Of a DNA stretch of 64,000 nucleotides, positions 50,669 to 61,844 are shown one piece after another (the first letter of the stretch is position 1; every line of letters starts with the position of its first letter). The notes beneath the pieces were generated by a model. It was not told the DNA's origin. It did not search any database and saw only the letters and a list, made by a program, of their open reading frames with translations. Origin of the DNA: Tridacna crocea (lineage: Eukaryota > Mollusca > Bivalvia > Cardiida > Cardiidae); assembly GCA_943736015.1 (NCBI GenBank), contig OX031066.1:12094245-12158244 (forward strand), in the 5' to 3' direction. The position numbers were made by a program, and so were the translations under genes.

Positions 50669-51127
50669 GGCGTATGTATTCCTTTGGTTAGTCAGAACAT
50701 TCCGAACATGTTCTAGGTCAATGGAGTATTTTGGAACACTGTGCCGTGGTCGGCAGAACATGTTCTGACTGTTCTAATTCAAGTGAGGTGTAGGGCACCT
50801 GCTGAATGGTTGCTAGGTGATACAAGATGGCTGAAAGACAGACAATTCGTTGTGGCAAAATTTGTAATTGACATGACTGATCTCTACTCTCTCTCTGCAG
50901 TGAATCATTTCCTTAACTAACACAGCTAATTGACAATAGCTCTTGCAAAAGCCATCATGCCAATGTACTTTCATTTCGATGTGGTTTAGAGCAATGTTCC
51001 GAATATGCTCCATCCAGAACATACTTCCAGAACAGAGTATTGTGTTCTGAAATATTCCTTTCGCACATTCCAGAACAGCATTCCAGACCACAGAACATTG
51101 TGCCAGAATAGGCGAAAGGAATACGCC
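50669..51127. mobile_element. TIR element GGCGTAT (about 460 bp) inserted in a MITE
   Basis: The left end GGCGTATGTATTCCTTTGG matches the complement of the right end (GGCGTATTCCTTTCG). Several GAACATGTTC/CCAGAACA motifs are inside. MITE sequence resumes at 51128. Confidence 0.6.
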
Positions 51128-51219
51128 AAATGTGTTTGAAACCCTTTCTTCTCAGAGTTGTTATATATCATAGACTATTTGGTTGAGTTAATACTGCAGC
51201 CTTTTTATGGACATCTGTC

Positions 51220-51448
51220 TTAACTCTTTACCAAACGACAAAATTTTAGACTTGTCCAAATTGTAAGCATTCACAGAAGACAAAATTAACATGACTCAAA
51301 AATTGAAACTTGACTGTAGTAGAGTAGATAACATTGCTGAAAAAGGAGAAAATGCTAGTTACTAGCATTTTCTCCTTTTCCCACTATGTTTTCAGATGGC
51401 TTCTTCCTCTGGGTCGTAAGAACCAAGGATTGTTTGGTAAAGGGTTAA
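51220..51448 (-). mobile_element. A-type TTAA palindromic MITE
   Basis: Both TTAA present. Confidence 0.82.
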
Positions 51449-51513
51449 GTTACTGGACAGTAAAGATCTAGAAACAGCCTGTAGGTTCTAGTTCCTCTCT
51501 TGATCTTCATCAT

Positions 51514-51741
51514 TAACCCATTACCAATCCATCCCTGCTTTGGACAAAACTGAGAAAGAAGCCTTTGGAAAATATTGTGGGAAAAGGAGAAAATGCTGGT
51601 AACCAGCATTTTCTCCTTTTCCCACAATGTTTTCTACCCTTCACAAAACAAATTTCAAATTTTCAGTAACTTTTATTTTGTCGTCTGCAAATGCTTTCAA
51701 TTTGGACAAACCTAAAATGTTGTCGTTTGGTAATGAGTTAT
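51514..51741 (+). mobile_element. A-type palindromic MITE
   Basis: Left TTAA, right TTAT. Confidence 0.82.
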
Positions 51742-51951
51742 AGGAGAAACTTTTTTTTTGCCTTTCAAGGGTTAAGTGCTTTCATAGTAATTAGAAAGCC
51801 ATACATGTCTATGTGTGATTTAGATGAAAATGGACTGTTACGGTGTATGATAAAATTTTCTTTCATCAGGTAAAAAAAAAAAGCTACATTTTCATGGATC
51901 ATGAAATAATGGCTTTTGCTTTCCATCTCTCCACGAGATGAAAGGAATTTT

Positions 51952-52175
51952 TTAACACTGTACCAAATGACAAAATTATAGACTGGTCCAAATTGAAAGT
52001 ATTTGCAAATGACAAAGGCGACTGAAAATTGAAATTTGGTTTCAGAAGGGTAGAAAACATTGTGGTAAAAGGAGAAAATGTTAATTACCAGCATTTTCTC
52101 CTTTTCCCACAAAGTTCTTAAAAGGTTTCTTTCTCAGGTCATGAAAAGTCGAGTTTCTGTGGATAAAGACTTGTC
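51952..52175 (-). mobile_element. A-type MITE
   Basis: Left TTAA; right end decayed and merged with the next copy. Confidence 0.7.
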
Positions 52176-52781
52176 TGAATTGAAAGTATTTGCTGACGAA
52201 AGTCTCATTGGGCCTCATATGAAATGAATTTTCCTCGACAAGGTAGAAGAAGCATTATGGGAAAAAGAGAAAATGCTGGTAACCAGCATTTTCTGCTTTT
52301 CCCACAATATTTCCAAGAGCCTTTTCTTTCAGAGTTGTTAAAAGTCATCACTCTGTGGTAAAGGATTCATCTTCGCGAGCCAAGTTTACGATCACTATGT
52401 GGATCTTACCTTGGCTGATTGAGCCCGATTTCAAGATTCCTGCGATGCGCCCTCTATTGGATGTTGGTTATTACCCCCTTTTACATCATATTTCTAAAAG
52501 CAAATTAAATATCGTTTTACAAACCGCTTCCGAATACACATGAAGCGATAAGCAGACATCCACATGGGTTTCTATGTTTACCTTCTATTCGAAAGGTAGC
52601 CACCTTGTTCTATTTTTATCAAAGATGAAATGCTACGAGTGATTTCATTCGTTGCAGCTAGAGCTCGCTGCATCCAATGAAAAAGCGTATCGGATGAATG
52701 TAAAAATCAAGCTCGATCCGTCAGGGGTAGATTTACATAGTGAATCGTCAGTCTTGGCTTGCGAAGATGTAAAGGATTAAG
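52170..52781 (-). mobile_element. A-type MITE interrupted near its right end
   Basis: Hairpin at about 52250-52320. The terminal GGTAAAGGATTAAG is split by the 402-base element. Confidence 0.7.
52368..52769. mobile_element. 402-bp TIR element with 9-base target duplication
   Basis: Ends CATCTTCGCGAGCCAAG and CTTGGCTTGCGAAGATG, with imperfect similarity extending to about 45 bases. Exact TAAAGGATT lies on both sides (52359-52367, 52770-52778). Nine-base duplications are typical of Mutator-like elements. Confidence 0.78.
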
Positions 52782-52970
52782 CATACAGTAAAACAAAGAA
52801 TTATCCTATGCTCCTCAATACAAAGTTAACCTTTCCTTTTTGAGTCTACTTTTAGCTCATCGTAAAAAAATAAAATTCATAAGCATTTTTCAAGCAAATT
52901 AGATCCATTCAATCTGGTTGAATATGAACAAGCTGTTATAATAATGTCATTAGTGATGTTGACTACATCC

Positions 52971-53515
52971 TTAAAGGTGGCCCTTCAGAATTTGGGTTGA
53001 ACATTTTACAAAAATGCAAAGAAATCATCCTTACACTCCAAGAGCCTTTTAATTTGCGTTCATAAAACCCCAGTAGTCCAAAACCATCCGACAACACGAG
53101 AAATTAGAGATTTACTACAGCCCAGACTGACACCAACGGGAGACACGTTCTATTTTTAGATGATCAATTCTCTCATTTACATACAGGAATACACAGAGAA
53201 GTTTAAACATAGAATCCGAAGAAGACATTATGGAAAATAGTTATTATATGCTTGTTTTGTAATGGAATTTAGGTGTTATTAGTCACATGCCAGTCACTTG
53301 ACATTCCCACAATGCTATTCTAATTTTTGGCGCGAAATCTAAAAATAGCTTAAGAGGCTACGTAGCCTTTTAAGGGAATACCATCATTTTTTTTTTATTT
53401 GTAATTTTATGATTATTAATTATTGATGATTTGTATTATTTTTTCAAATAAATTTCAGTGATATATATTTTTTTTAATTTGGTGAGATGTAAAAATTCTA
53501 AATACCCACCTTTAA
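52971..53515 (+). mobile_element. E-family MITE copy E2
   Basis: Ends TTAAAGGTGGCCC and CCCACCTTTAA; TTAA on each side; the right TTAA also begins the next MITE. Confidence 0.72.
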
Positions 53516-54219
53516 CCCTGTACCACACAATCCAGACTTTTGACAATCCTGAGAAAAAAGCCTTTAAAGGTGGCCCTTAAGATTTTGGGACGAAAATTTT
53601 ACAAAAATGAAAAAAAAACATCCTTGTACTCCCACAAAAAACATCCTTGTACTCCCAAAGCCTTTTAATTTTCATTCATAAAACCCCAGTAGTCAAAAAC
53701 CATATGACAACACGAGAAATTAGAGATTTATTACAGCCTAGGTCGACACCGACGGGAGACACATTCTATTTGAAGATGATCAATTCACTCATTTACATAC
53801 AGGAATACACAGACGAAGTTTCAAAGATAGCGTCCGAAGAAGACATTATGGAAAATAATTACTACATGTTTGTTATGTGTCACGAGTCACGTGCCGGTCA
53901 CTTGACATTCCCAAAATACTTTATTGATTTTGGCACGAAATCTGAAAATACCTTAAGAAGCTACATGGCCTTTTAAAGGAACACCATTAAAAAAATTGTT
54001 TTTGTAATTTTATTAATCTTAATTATTGATGATTTGTATTATTTTTTCAAATGACTTTCAGTGATATTTATATTTTCTAATTTGGTGAGATGTAAAAATT
54101 CTAAATACCCACCTTTAAAAAACATAGTTGCAATAGGAGAAAATGCTGGTTTATTTTATTGTTTGCAAATGCTTAGAATTTGGACCAGTCTAAAGTTTTG
54201 TTGTCGGGTAAAGAGTTAA
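53512..54219 (+). mobile_element. A-type MITE split by E3
   Basis: Left flank to AAAAAAGCC (53562), hairpin fragment and right flank from 54119, TTAA at both outer ends. Confidence 0.72.
53563..54118 (+). mobile_element. E-family MITE copy E3
   Basis: TTTAAAGGTGGCCC ... CCACCTTTAAA. Contains a 109-codon ORF (53647-53976) that is broken by stops and frameshifts in E1 and E2. Confidence 0.72.
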
Positions 54220-54589
54220 ACATGACATTTCACGGCTAAAAAAACATTCATAATCCATAAAAATCTATAGTGTGTCAAAAATAAATAAGCCATGCCATGT
54301 GAAAAGGGGGGCTTGATGTATCGGCTAAAAGTATCGACCAGGTCAGTCTGGCGGACTATGCAGGCTAACCTGGGCCGAAACTTTTCACTACTGGTCAATT
54401 TTCTGTATGTCGAAGGCTTTGTATGCCTCATGATAAAGTTTGTTTTTCATAAGCTTGGCACCACTGATCATGGAGATAATACTAAGCCCCTTTTTGCCAG
54501 AGTGTGGCTCAATTCTTGAAACATTCAACTGTGGGTAATAACTAACATTCACTGGTGACTTATAACATTCATCTGTGAATTATAAAACT

Positions 54590-54818
54590 TTAACCCATTA
54601 CCAAACGACAATATCTTAGACTGGTCCAAATTTAAAGCATTTGCAGACGACAAAATAAAAGTGACTGAAATTATGAAATATGTTCTGGGAAGGGTAGAAA
54701 ACACTGTGGGAAAAGGAGAAAATGCTGGTTACCAGCATTTTCTCCTTTTCTCACAGTGTTTTCAAAAGGTTTCTTTCTCAGGGGCGTCAAAAGTAGGGAT
54801 TGTGTAGTAATGGGTTAA
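54590..54818 (-). mobile_element. A-type TTAA palindromic MITE
   Basis: Both TTAA. Confidence 0.85.
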
Positions 54819-54904
54819 TACATTGTCAGATTTCCATAAACTAATGAAGAGCATTGAAGACATACTAACAATAGACTGCCTAAACTTTATTTCCTGGCAA
54901 GCTG

Positions 54905-55095
54905 AGAGCTCCACATCGAGGGAGTGATTCTGATTTCATAATTGAAAATATTAATTATTCTCCAATAAACCCTATTTTATGGGAACTCAATAGAATCATC
55001 TCATTGAGACTAATCTAATAGGTACCCATAACACAGGGTTTTGGAGGAAAATAAAGGATTTAGAATGCCATCACTCACTTTTATCTGGTGCTTTG
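54905..55095. mobile_element. Fold-back MITE, F family, copy F2
   Basis: Ends AGAGCTCCACATCGAGGGAG and ACTCACTTTTATCTGGTGCT. Inner palindrome from AAACCCTATTTTATGGGAAC to GGTACCCATAACACAGGGTT. Confidence 0.7.
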
Positions 55096-55322
55096 TTAAC
55101 CTTTTACCAAACGACAAAATTTGGGATGCGACCCAATTGAAGGCATTTGCAGACGACAAATTAAACATTGATGAAATGGTTATTTCTCTCTGTGATAGAG
55201 TAGAAAACTACGAGGGAAAAGGAGAAAATGCTGATAAGCAGCATATTCTCCTTTCCTCAGTGTTTTCCAAAAGCTTCTTCTTTAGAGTCGTTAAAAGTCG
55301 GGTTTGTGTGGTAAAGACTTAA
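55096..55322 (-). mobile_element. A-type TTAA MITE
   Basis: Starts exactly at the end of F2; shares TTAA with the next copy. Confidence 0.78.
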
Positions 55323-55545
55323 CCCATTACCACAATATCCCTACTTTTGACGCCCCTGAGAAAGAGGCCTTTTGAAAACACTGTAGGAAAAGGAGAAAAT
55401 GCTGGTAACCAGCATTTTCTCCTTTTCCCACAGTGTTTTCTACACTTCCCAGGACATATTTCAATTTTTAAGTCACCTTTTTTTTGTCGTCTGCAAATGT
55501 TTTCAATTTGAACCAGTCTAAAATTTTGTCGTGTGGTAAAGACCT
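55319..55545 (+). mobile_element. A-type palindromic MITE
   Basis: Opposite orientation to its neighbour; right end CTAA. Confidence 0.8.
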
Positions 55546-55742
55546 AAGCATGTAAAATTTTAAATCCTACCAGTATTTGAAAACCATAAATCAAAAATGT
55601 TTCAAAAAGCGCAGCTTAAAATTGTTTAATAACATAATTAATACATACTTCAGCTGATACAATCAGGCAGTATTCAAGTGTAATCAGATTTGCCTAGTCA
55701 CAACATATTGCCTTCCTTTTAAATAGCTGATGAAGATGATCC

Positions 55743-55971
55743 TTAACCCTTTCCCAAACGACAAATTTTATACTCTTCCAAACTCTCAGAGTTTGCAGAC
55801 GACAATTTCAAATTTGATAAAAATGGCAGAGAGTTCCCCCAAATGAGTAGAAAACACTGCAGGAAAAGGAGAAATTGCTCGTTATGAGCAATTTCTCCTT
55901 TTCCCACAGTGTTTTCAAAAGACTTGAACTGCAGACACGTAAAAACAAGGGCTTGTTTGGGAAAGGATTTA
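55743..55971 (-). mobile_element. B-type palindromic MITE
   Basis: Core GCTCGTTATGAGC; left TTAA, right end decayed. Confidence 0.78.
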
Positions 55972-56288
55972 CAACCAGTGCACCATACCAACACCTCCAC
56001 CTCGGTGAAACTTAATCTTACTTTAACGTGCCGGAAGTACGCTGCATAAAAAAATATTGTAGCAAAAGGAGGATTGACTCACACTGCACCAGTCTCCTCT
56101 TGTCACGATGTATCCTGGAGACTATCCGTATCTAAAACACTATTTATAGAGATATACCGCTATGGCTCCAAATGAGGTGAAGAGTGAAAAATTATTGCAC
56201 CACTATCCAACATAAAACAGAAACAATCCCACATAAGGCACACCATCGATAAATGTCCTTATCGCTGATGAAAAAATATGTCAAAATC
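55972..56288. other. Intergenic or upstream-intron stretch, nothing recognised
   Basis: No repeat end, exon or strong motif seen. Confidence 0.45.
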
Positions 56289-56508
56289 TTAACCTTTACC
56301 ATATGATGGTCACTTTTAACAACCCTGGGAAAGAAGCCTTTTGAAAACATTATGGGAAAAGGATAAAATGCTTGTAACTAGCATTTTCCCACAATGTTTT
56401 CTACCCTATCAAAGAAAGACTTCCCAATTTGAGCCACAATGAAATTGTCCTCTGCAAATGCTCTCAGTTTGGACTTGGTTAAAACTTTGTTGTCTGATAA
56501 AAGGTTAA
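56289..56508 (+). mobile_element. A-type TTAA MITE
   Basis: Both TTAA; shares the right one with the next. Confidence 0.75.
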
Positions 56509-56734
56509 CCCATTACCAGATGAAAAATGTTTAGCCTTGTCCAAATTGAAAGCATTTGCAGACGACAATTATAGTGTGGCTCAAATATACAATTTTTCCT
56601 TGGTAGGGTAGAAAACTTTGTGGAAAAAGGAGAAAATGCTGATTACTGGCATTTTCTCCTTTTCCCACTCTGTTTTCAAAAGGAGCTTCTTTCACAGGGG
56701 CATTAAAAGTTGTCAGTGTGTGGTAAGGGATTAA
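56505..56734 (-). mobile_element. A-type TTAA MITE
   Basis: Both TTAA. Confidence 0.78.
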
Positions 56735-56767
56735 TTCATCGGGGTTACTGAGTCAAAGATTATTCTC

Positions 56768-56997
56768 TTACCTCTTTACCAAGCCATAAAGTTTTAGACA
56801 TAACCACGTTGAAAGCATTTGCAGATGACAAATTAAAATGTAGTTAAAATCATGATTTCTGTCTTTGATAGGACCGAAAACATTGTTGGAAAAGGAAAAG
56901 ATGCTGGGTACCAGCATTTTCTCTTTTTCCCACCATGTTTTCCAAAGAATTCTTCTTCAGGGTCATTAAATCTGTGGATTGTGAGCCAGAGGGTTAA
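56768..56997 (-). mobile_element. A-type MITE
   Basis: Right TTAA intact. Confidence 0.7.
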
Positions 56998-57016
56998 ACC
57001 AAAAAAAAAGTTTAAA

Positions 57017-57239
57017 TGTTTACCAAACAATCCCTTGTTTTTATGACCCTGTAGAAAAAAGGCCTTTGAAAACATTGTGGGAAAAGGAGAAAATGCTGGT
57101 AACCAGCATTTCTCCTTTTCCCACAATGTTTTCTACCTTATCAGAGAACTTTAATTCATATGCACGGGTTTGAATCTATTGTCTGCAGATGTTTTTGAAA
57201 CATTACAGAGTCCAAAATTTGAAAAGTGGAAAGGGTTAA
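57017..57239 (+). mobile_element. A-type MITE
   Basis: Right TTAA intact and shared with the following copy. Confidence 0.72.
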
Positions 57240-57892
57240 GACTTGTCTGAATCAAACACAGTTGCATCATCTATAACAAAATGCGACACAAACAAAAAAA
57301 CTGAAATTTTTATATGGAGGTTTCATGGGTAGAAAACATCAGGGGAAAAGGAGAAAATCCTGTTCACCATCATTTTCTCCATTTCCTAAAACACGGCGGG
57401 GAATCACATGACACAACAACAACAACAATGACCGTTATTTGAAAAGAATCCCCAACTTCAGGTAAGAAAATCTTCAATAATTCCCTTAATACGTGACCGA
57501 TTGGAATTTGGTTTGAAGCAGAGAAGGTGGAGGGACTCCAGGGATTTGCTTGATGTGTTAGATTTTTTAAACAACACCTGATAAAAAAGTTATTGACGAG
57601 CAAACAAATTATCCAGGGTAAAAAATTTGTTTGCTCATCAATAACTTTTTTATCAGGTGTTGTTTAAAAAAATCTAACACATCAACCAAATCCCTGGAGC
57701 CCTTCCGCCTTCTCTGCTTCAAACCAAATTCCAATCGGTCATAAATTAACGGAATTATTGAAGATTTTCTTACCTGAAGTCGGGGATTTTTTTAAAATAA
57801 CGGTCATTGTTGTTGTTGTTGTGTCACGTGATTCCCCGCCGTGTAAAATATTTCAAGAACTTTTTTTTGTACAGGCTATTAACCCTCGGGCT
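57236..57892 (-). mobile_element. A-type MITE split by a long fold-back element
   Basis: Hairpin arms read up to CTCCATTTCCTAAAA (57394) and resume TAAAATATTTCAAG (57844); outer TTAA at both ends. Confidence 0.65.
57395..57843. mobile_element. Long fold-back element, about 450 bp
   Basis: Arms of about 215 bases, nearly perfect, from CACGGCGGGGAATCAC to CAAACAAATT and back, around a spacer of about 15 bases. TAAAA lies on both sides as a likely 5-base target duplication. (AAC)n/(GTT)n runs sit at mirror positions. No ORF. Confidence 0.88.
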
Positions 57893-57924
57893 GCCAAGCA
57901 TGACTCACTGACTGATTCAAGCAG

Positions 57925-58139
57925 CTGATAGTGTAGAACAAGTCTAAACTCAGAGCATTAGCAGAACTGATGCCAAAATAAGAGTCACTCAAAAGTTAAA
58001 TGATTTTGGGAGGATAGAAAGCATTGTGTGAAAAAGGGGAAAATGCTGGTTACCAACATTTTCTCCTTTTCTCACAATATTTCCAACTACTTTCTTTCTT
58101 AGGGTCATTAAAAGTCTGGATTGTGTGCTAAAGGGTTGA
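57925..58139 (-). mobile_element. A-type MITE, diverged
   Basis: Hairpin with core TGCTGGTTACCAACA, right end GGGTTGA. Confidence 0.6.
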
Positions 58140-58433
58140 CTCATAAGCTGCTGATGATGTTGAAAAATCTCCTAGAAATAGATATTGGACATGAACCAAT
58201 GATAAGAACTTTTCCCTCAATGTTTCCTATCAAACACAGAAAATCACCATTCAAGCTACATTTAACATTTCCCATGCAAATGCTTTCAATTTGGCTCAGT
58301 TCAAAATTTGGGCATTTGGGCAAGAGAGGGATAACTTTTGAAAATGCTGTTGGAAAATGAGAAAATGCTGGTAACCAGCATTTTCTTCTTTACCCACAAT
58401 GTCTGAAACTCATCATAGGAAAATTTCACCAAT

Positions 58434-58644
58434 TTAACTCATTACCAAACAACAAAATTTTGGACAAGTTCAAATTGAAAACATTCGCAGACAACAAAGT
58501 AAATGTGAATCAAAAACTTAAAATTCGAATTGGAAAGGGTAGAAAACACTATGGAAAGAGGAGAAAATGCTGGTTACCGCATTGTTTTCAAAGACTTTCT
58601 TTCTCAGGATTGTTAAAAGTCAGGATTGTGTGGTAAAGAGTTAA
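58434..58644 (-). mobile_element. A-type TTAA MITE
   Basis: Both TTAA. About 20 bases of the right arm are missing. Confidence 0.7.
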
Positions 58645-58794
58645 ATCACAATAAGAGCCGAAATTGTCATCTGCAAATGCTTTCAGTTTGGACATGGCTA
58701 AATGTTTTGTCATCGGGTAAAGGGTCAAATGTATACAGAAAAAGACTACCATGCAAAAACATTCTGCTGAATGAATAAACAATTTTGTAAACAG

Positions 58795-59022
58795 TTAACT
58801 CTTTACCACACGACAAAATTGTAGATAGGCCCAATTTGAAAGCATTTGCAGACGACAAAATAAATGTGACTGAAAATGTGAAATTTTGTTTGGGAAGGGT
58901 AGAAAACATTGTGGGAAAAGGAGAAAATGCTGGTTACCAGCATTTTCTCCCTTTCCCACAATGTTTTCAAAGGCTTTCTGTCTCAGGTTCATTAAAAGTA
59001 GGGATTGTGTGGTAAAGAATTA
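58795..59022 (-). mobile_element. A-type palindromic MITE
   Basis: Left TTAA; right end GAATTAC. Confidence 0.82.
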
Positions 59023-59065
59023 CTGTCTTCTTTTGCCTCAACCCTTTACTGCACTATGCCACCTT

Positions 59066-59288
59066 TTAACTCTTTACCACATGAGAAAATTTTAGACTGG
59101 TCCAAATTGAAAGCATTTGCAGACGACAAAATAAAGGTGACTGAAAAATTGAAATTTGTTTTGGGAAGGGTAGAAAACACTGTGGGAAAAGGAGAAAATG
59201 CTGGTAACCAGCATTTTCTCCTTTTCCCAGTTTTTTCAAAAGGCTTCTTTCCCAGAGGCGTCAAAAGTAGGGATGTGGTAATGGGTTC
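59066..59288 (-). mobile_element. A-type MITE
   Basis: Left TTAA, right TTCA. The central base is that of a + copy although the flanks are those of a - copy. Confidence 0.78.
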
Positions 59289-59289
59289 A

Positions 59290-59919
59290 CACACCTGGGG
59301 AAGAATCCCTTTTGAAAACATTGTGGGAAAAAGGAGAAAGCGCTGATAACCAGAATTTTCTCCTTTTCTCATGTTTTCTACCCTATCAAAGAAAACTTGC
59401 ACCATGTGACCCACAATGAAATTGCCGTCTGCAAATCCTTCAGATCGAACAAGGCCAAAGTTATCGTCTGATAAAGGGTAAACCCTTTACTCCATAAATA
59501 CTCATTTTGACATATCTACAACAGACAGCTTTTGAAAACATTGTGGGAAAAGGAGAAAGGATTGGTAACCAGAATTTTCTCCTTTTCTCACGTTTTCTAC
59601 CCTATCAAAAAAAATTGCACCATGTGACCCACACTGAATTTGCCGTCTGCAAATCCTTCAGATCGAACAAGGCTAAAGTTGTTGTCTGATAAAGGGTAAA
59701 CCCTTTACTCCATAGATACTCATTTTGACATATCTACAACAGACAGCTTTTGAAAACATTGTGGGAAAAGGAGAAAGAACTGGTAACCAGAATTTTCTCC
59801 TTTTCTCACGTTTTCTACCCTATCAAAGAAAAATTGCACCTTGTGGCCCATACTGAATTTGCCGTCTGCAAATCCTTAAGATCGGACAAGGCTAAAATTG
59901 TTGTCTGATAATAGGTTAA
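59290..59919 (+). mobile_element. Tandem array of three D-type MITEs
   Basis: Units start near 59290, 59479 and 59697 (period 218 bases), joined by GGGTAAACCCTTTACTCC with a single TAAA. Flanks differ from A-C (TTTGACATATCTACAACAGA; TTGCCGTCTGCAAATCCTT). The second and third units are almost identical. The hairpin core is imperfect (CTGGTAACCAGAATT). Confidence 0.75.
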
Positions 59920-60078
59920 TCTTTATGAAGTGGTTTTCTAGAAAAGAAAATGTATCATTGCAGGCTGTAGGCCTATCTTTTCTACCCTTTGAAAAAAAAA
60001 AACAGCACCTAAGCCATTATTTAAAATGCTTTGAATTTGGATATATGCCTAAAATGTAGATTGTCATTTGGAAAAGAG

Positions 60079-60250
60079 TTAACACTTTCCCACACAATCC
60101 TATGGAAGAAGCCTTGAGAAAGTGTTGTAGGAAAGGGCAAAAATGCAAGTAAACATCATTTTCTCCTTTTCCCACATTGTTTTCTAGCCTACTAATGACA
60201 ATTTTCATCACTTATCCCACATTTCTATTGTCATCTGGAAACACTTTTAA
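60079..60250 (+). mobile_element. Truncated A-type MITE
   Basis: Left TTAA and hairpin present; right flank cut short at the next element. Confidence 0.6.
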
Positions 60251-60474
60251 CCCTTTCCCAAACAAGCCCTTGTTTTTACGTGTCTGCACAATAAGTGTTT
60301 TGAAAACGCTGTGGGAAAAGGAGAAATTGCTCGTAACGAGCAATTTCTCCTTTTCCCACAGTGTTTTCTACCCATTTGGAGAACTTTCTGCCATTTTTGT
60401 CAAATTTGAAATTGTTGTCTGCAAACTCTTTGAGTTTGGCAGAGTCTAAAATATGTCGTTTGGGAAAGGGTTAA
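60247..60474 (+). mobile_element. B-type TTAA palindromic MITE (reference B)
   Basis: Both TTAA. Perfect hairpin with core GAAATTGCTCGTAACGAGCA and outer arms GAAAACGCTGTGGG / CCCACAGTGTTTTC. Confidence 0.85.
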
Positions 60475-60510
60475 ATTGAACAAGTCTACATTATTGTCTG
60501 TGGTATAGTA

Positions 60511-60740
60511 TTAACCCTTTACCCCACAAGGCATTTCTTTGGTGTCTCTAATTGACCCTAAATAACAGCAAGGATGAACTCGTTTCTTATGTGTATATAA
60601 CACTGTTTGATAGCATTAGAAAACATTGTGACAAAAGGTGAAATTGCTCGTCACGAGCAATTTCACCTTTTGCCACAATGTTTTTAAAAGGTTCCTAAAA
60701 GCAATGCGTAGAAATGAGTATCTATGGAGTAAAGGGTTAA
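60511..60740 (+). mobile_element. C-type TTAA palindromic MITE
   Basis: Both TTAA; core GCTCGTCACGAGC. Confidence 0.84.
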
Positions 60741-61431
60741 CAGCATAGTTACAAAGTACATCTTATATTACTTTTAAATTGACAGCTAGGCGACAGATTT
60801 CATGGCTTTTTACTATAACTATCGGACATTTACTGTCTTAAACTCATAAATTCATATTAATTTTAATTGTTCCATGGGTTCTTTCTCCTTAGTCCTAGAA
60901 AAATATAAAATTTACTAATGCAGAGATTTGAGCACTAATTTTGTTCCATATTTTGACCTTGTGACCTAGTTTTGTCTCATCTCATAAGAACAGTAGTAGA
61001 ATACCTTTAGAAATTTAACATTTAAAGTATCTAGCACTACCTGGCTTGCATGTTGTAAGCAGTTTAGCTAAGGATCAGGCTGCAGAATGTGTAATCTGAT
61101 CTTGAATCTATAATACCCAGCATTTTCAGATAGTCTAACATTATTAGTACAGATAATTATTGTACCCAAATGTGTCTCACAATTGAGACTAACTAGTACA
61201 TGTACTATAACCTAGGAGGCCCAACCCATTCAATGCTGAAACTGATTTAAGTTGTCTTTGAGACCAGTGTAGATCAAGATCAGACTGGACAGAATGGTCC
61301 TGAATCTACACTGTCCGCTTCTTTTGTTACATATTATGTCCAAAGCACCAATAAATATTTGGTATTTCAGAAACTTTTTATAATTGCAATGGCCTGTCTA
61401 ACATATCAATTCAGGATATGTGACTGTGTAA
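60741..61431. other. Stretch with the GATCAG/GATCTACACTG dispersed motif
   Basis: Segments such as AGATCAAGATCAGACTGG and GAATCTACACTG (61260-61310) also occur near 7430, 27740, 46385 and 61075. Probably an old low-copy repeat. No exon seen. Confidence 0.45.
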
Positions 61432-61659
61432 TTAACTCTTTACCAAACAACAAAATTTTATGCTACACTAAACTGAAAGCATTTGCAGACAACGAAATAA
61501 ATGTGATTAAAAAATTGCTTTTTTTTTAGGAAGGGAAGAAAACATTACGGGAAAAGGAGAAAATGCTGGTTACCAGCATTTTCTCCTTTTCCCACAATGT
61601 TTTCAAAAGGCTTCTTTCACAGGGGTATTAAAAGGCGGGATTGTGTGGTAAAGGGTTAA
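61432..61659 (-). mobile_element. A-type TTAA palindromic MITE
   Basis: Both TTAA. Confidence 0.84.
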
Positions 61660-61844
61660 ATTGCAATAGATGTGTTTGTAGATGTGTGAGATGAGACAGC
61701 TTAATTCTTAAGTGCAAAAGGTTCAAATGTTTTTGCAGACACTAAAGATAATGATCAGACTGTACATAATCAACCAAATCTACACAGTATGATAAATGAA
61801 CCAAACTGCAGGATCGGAATGTATCTTACTCATTGATAAAAATA

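Noticed and set aside
53647..53976. 109-codon ORF in E3 as a gene
   Set aside because: E1 and E2 have stops and frameshifts at matching positions and no domain is recognisable; kept only as a note.
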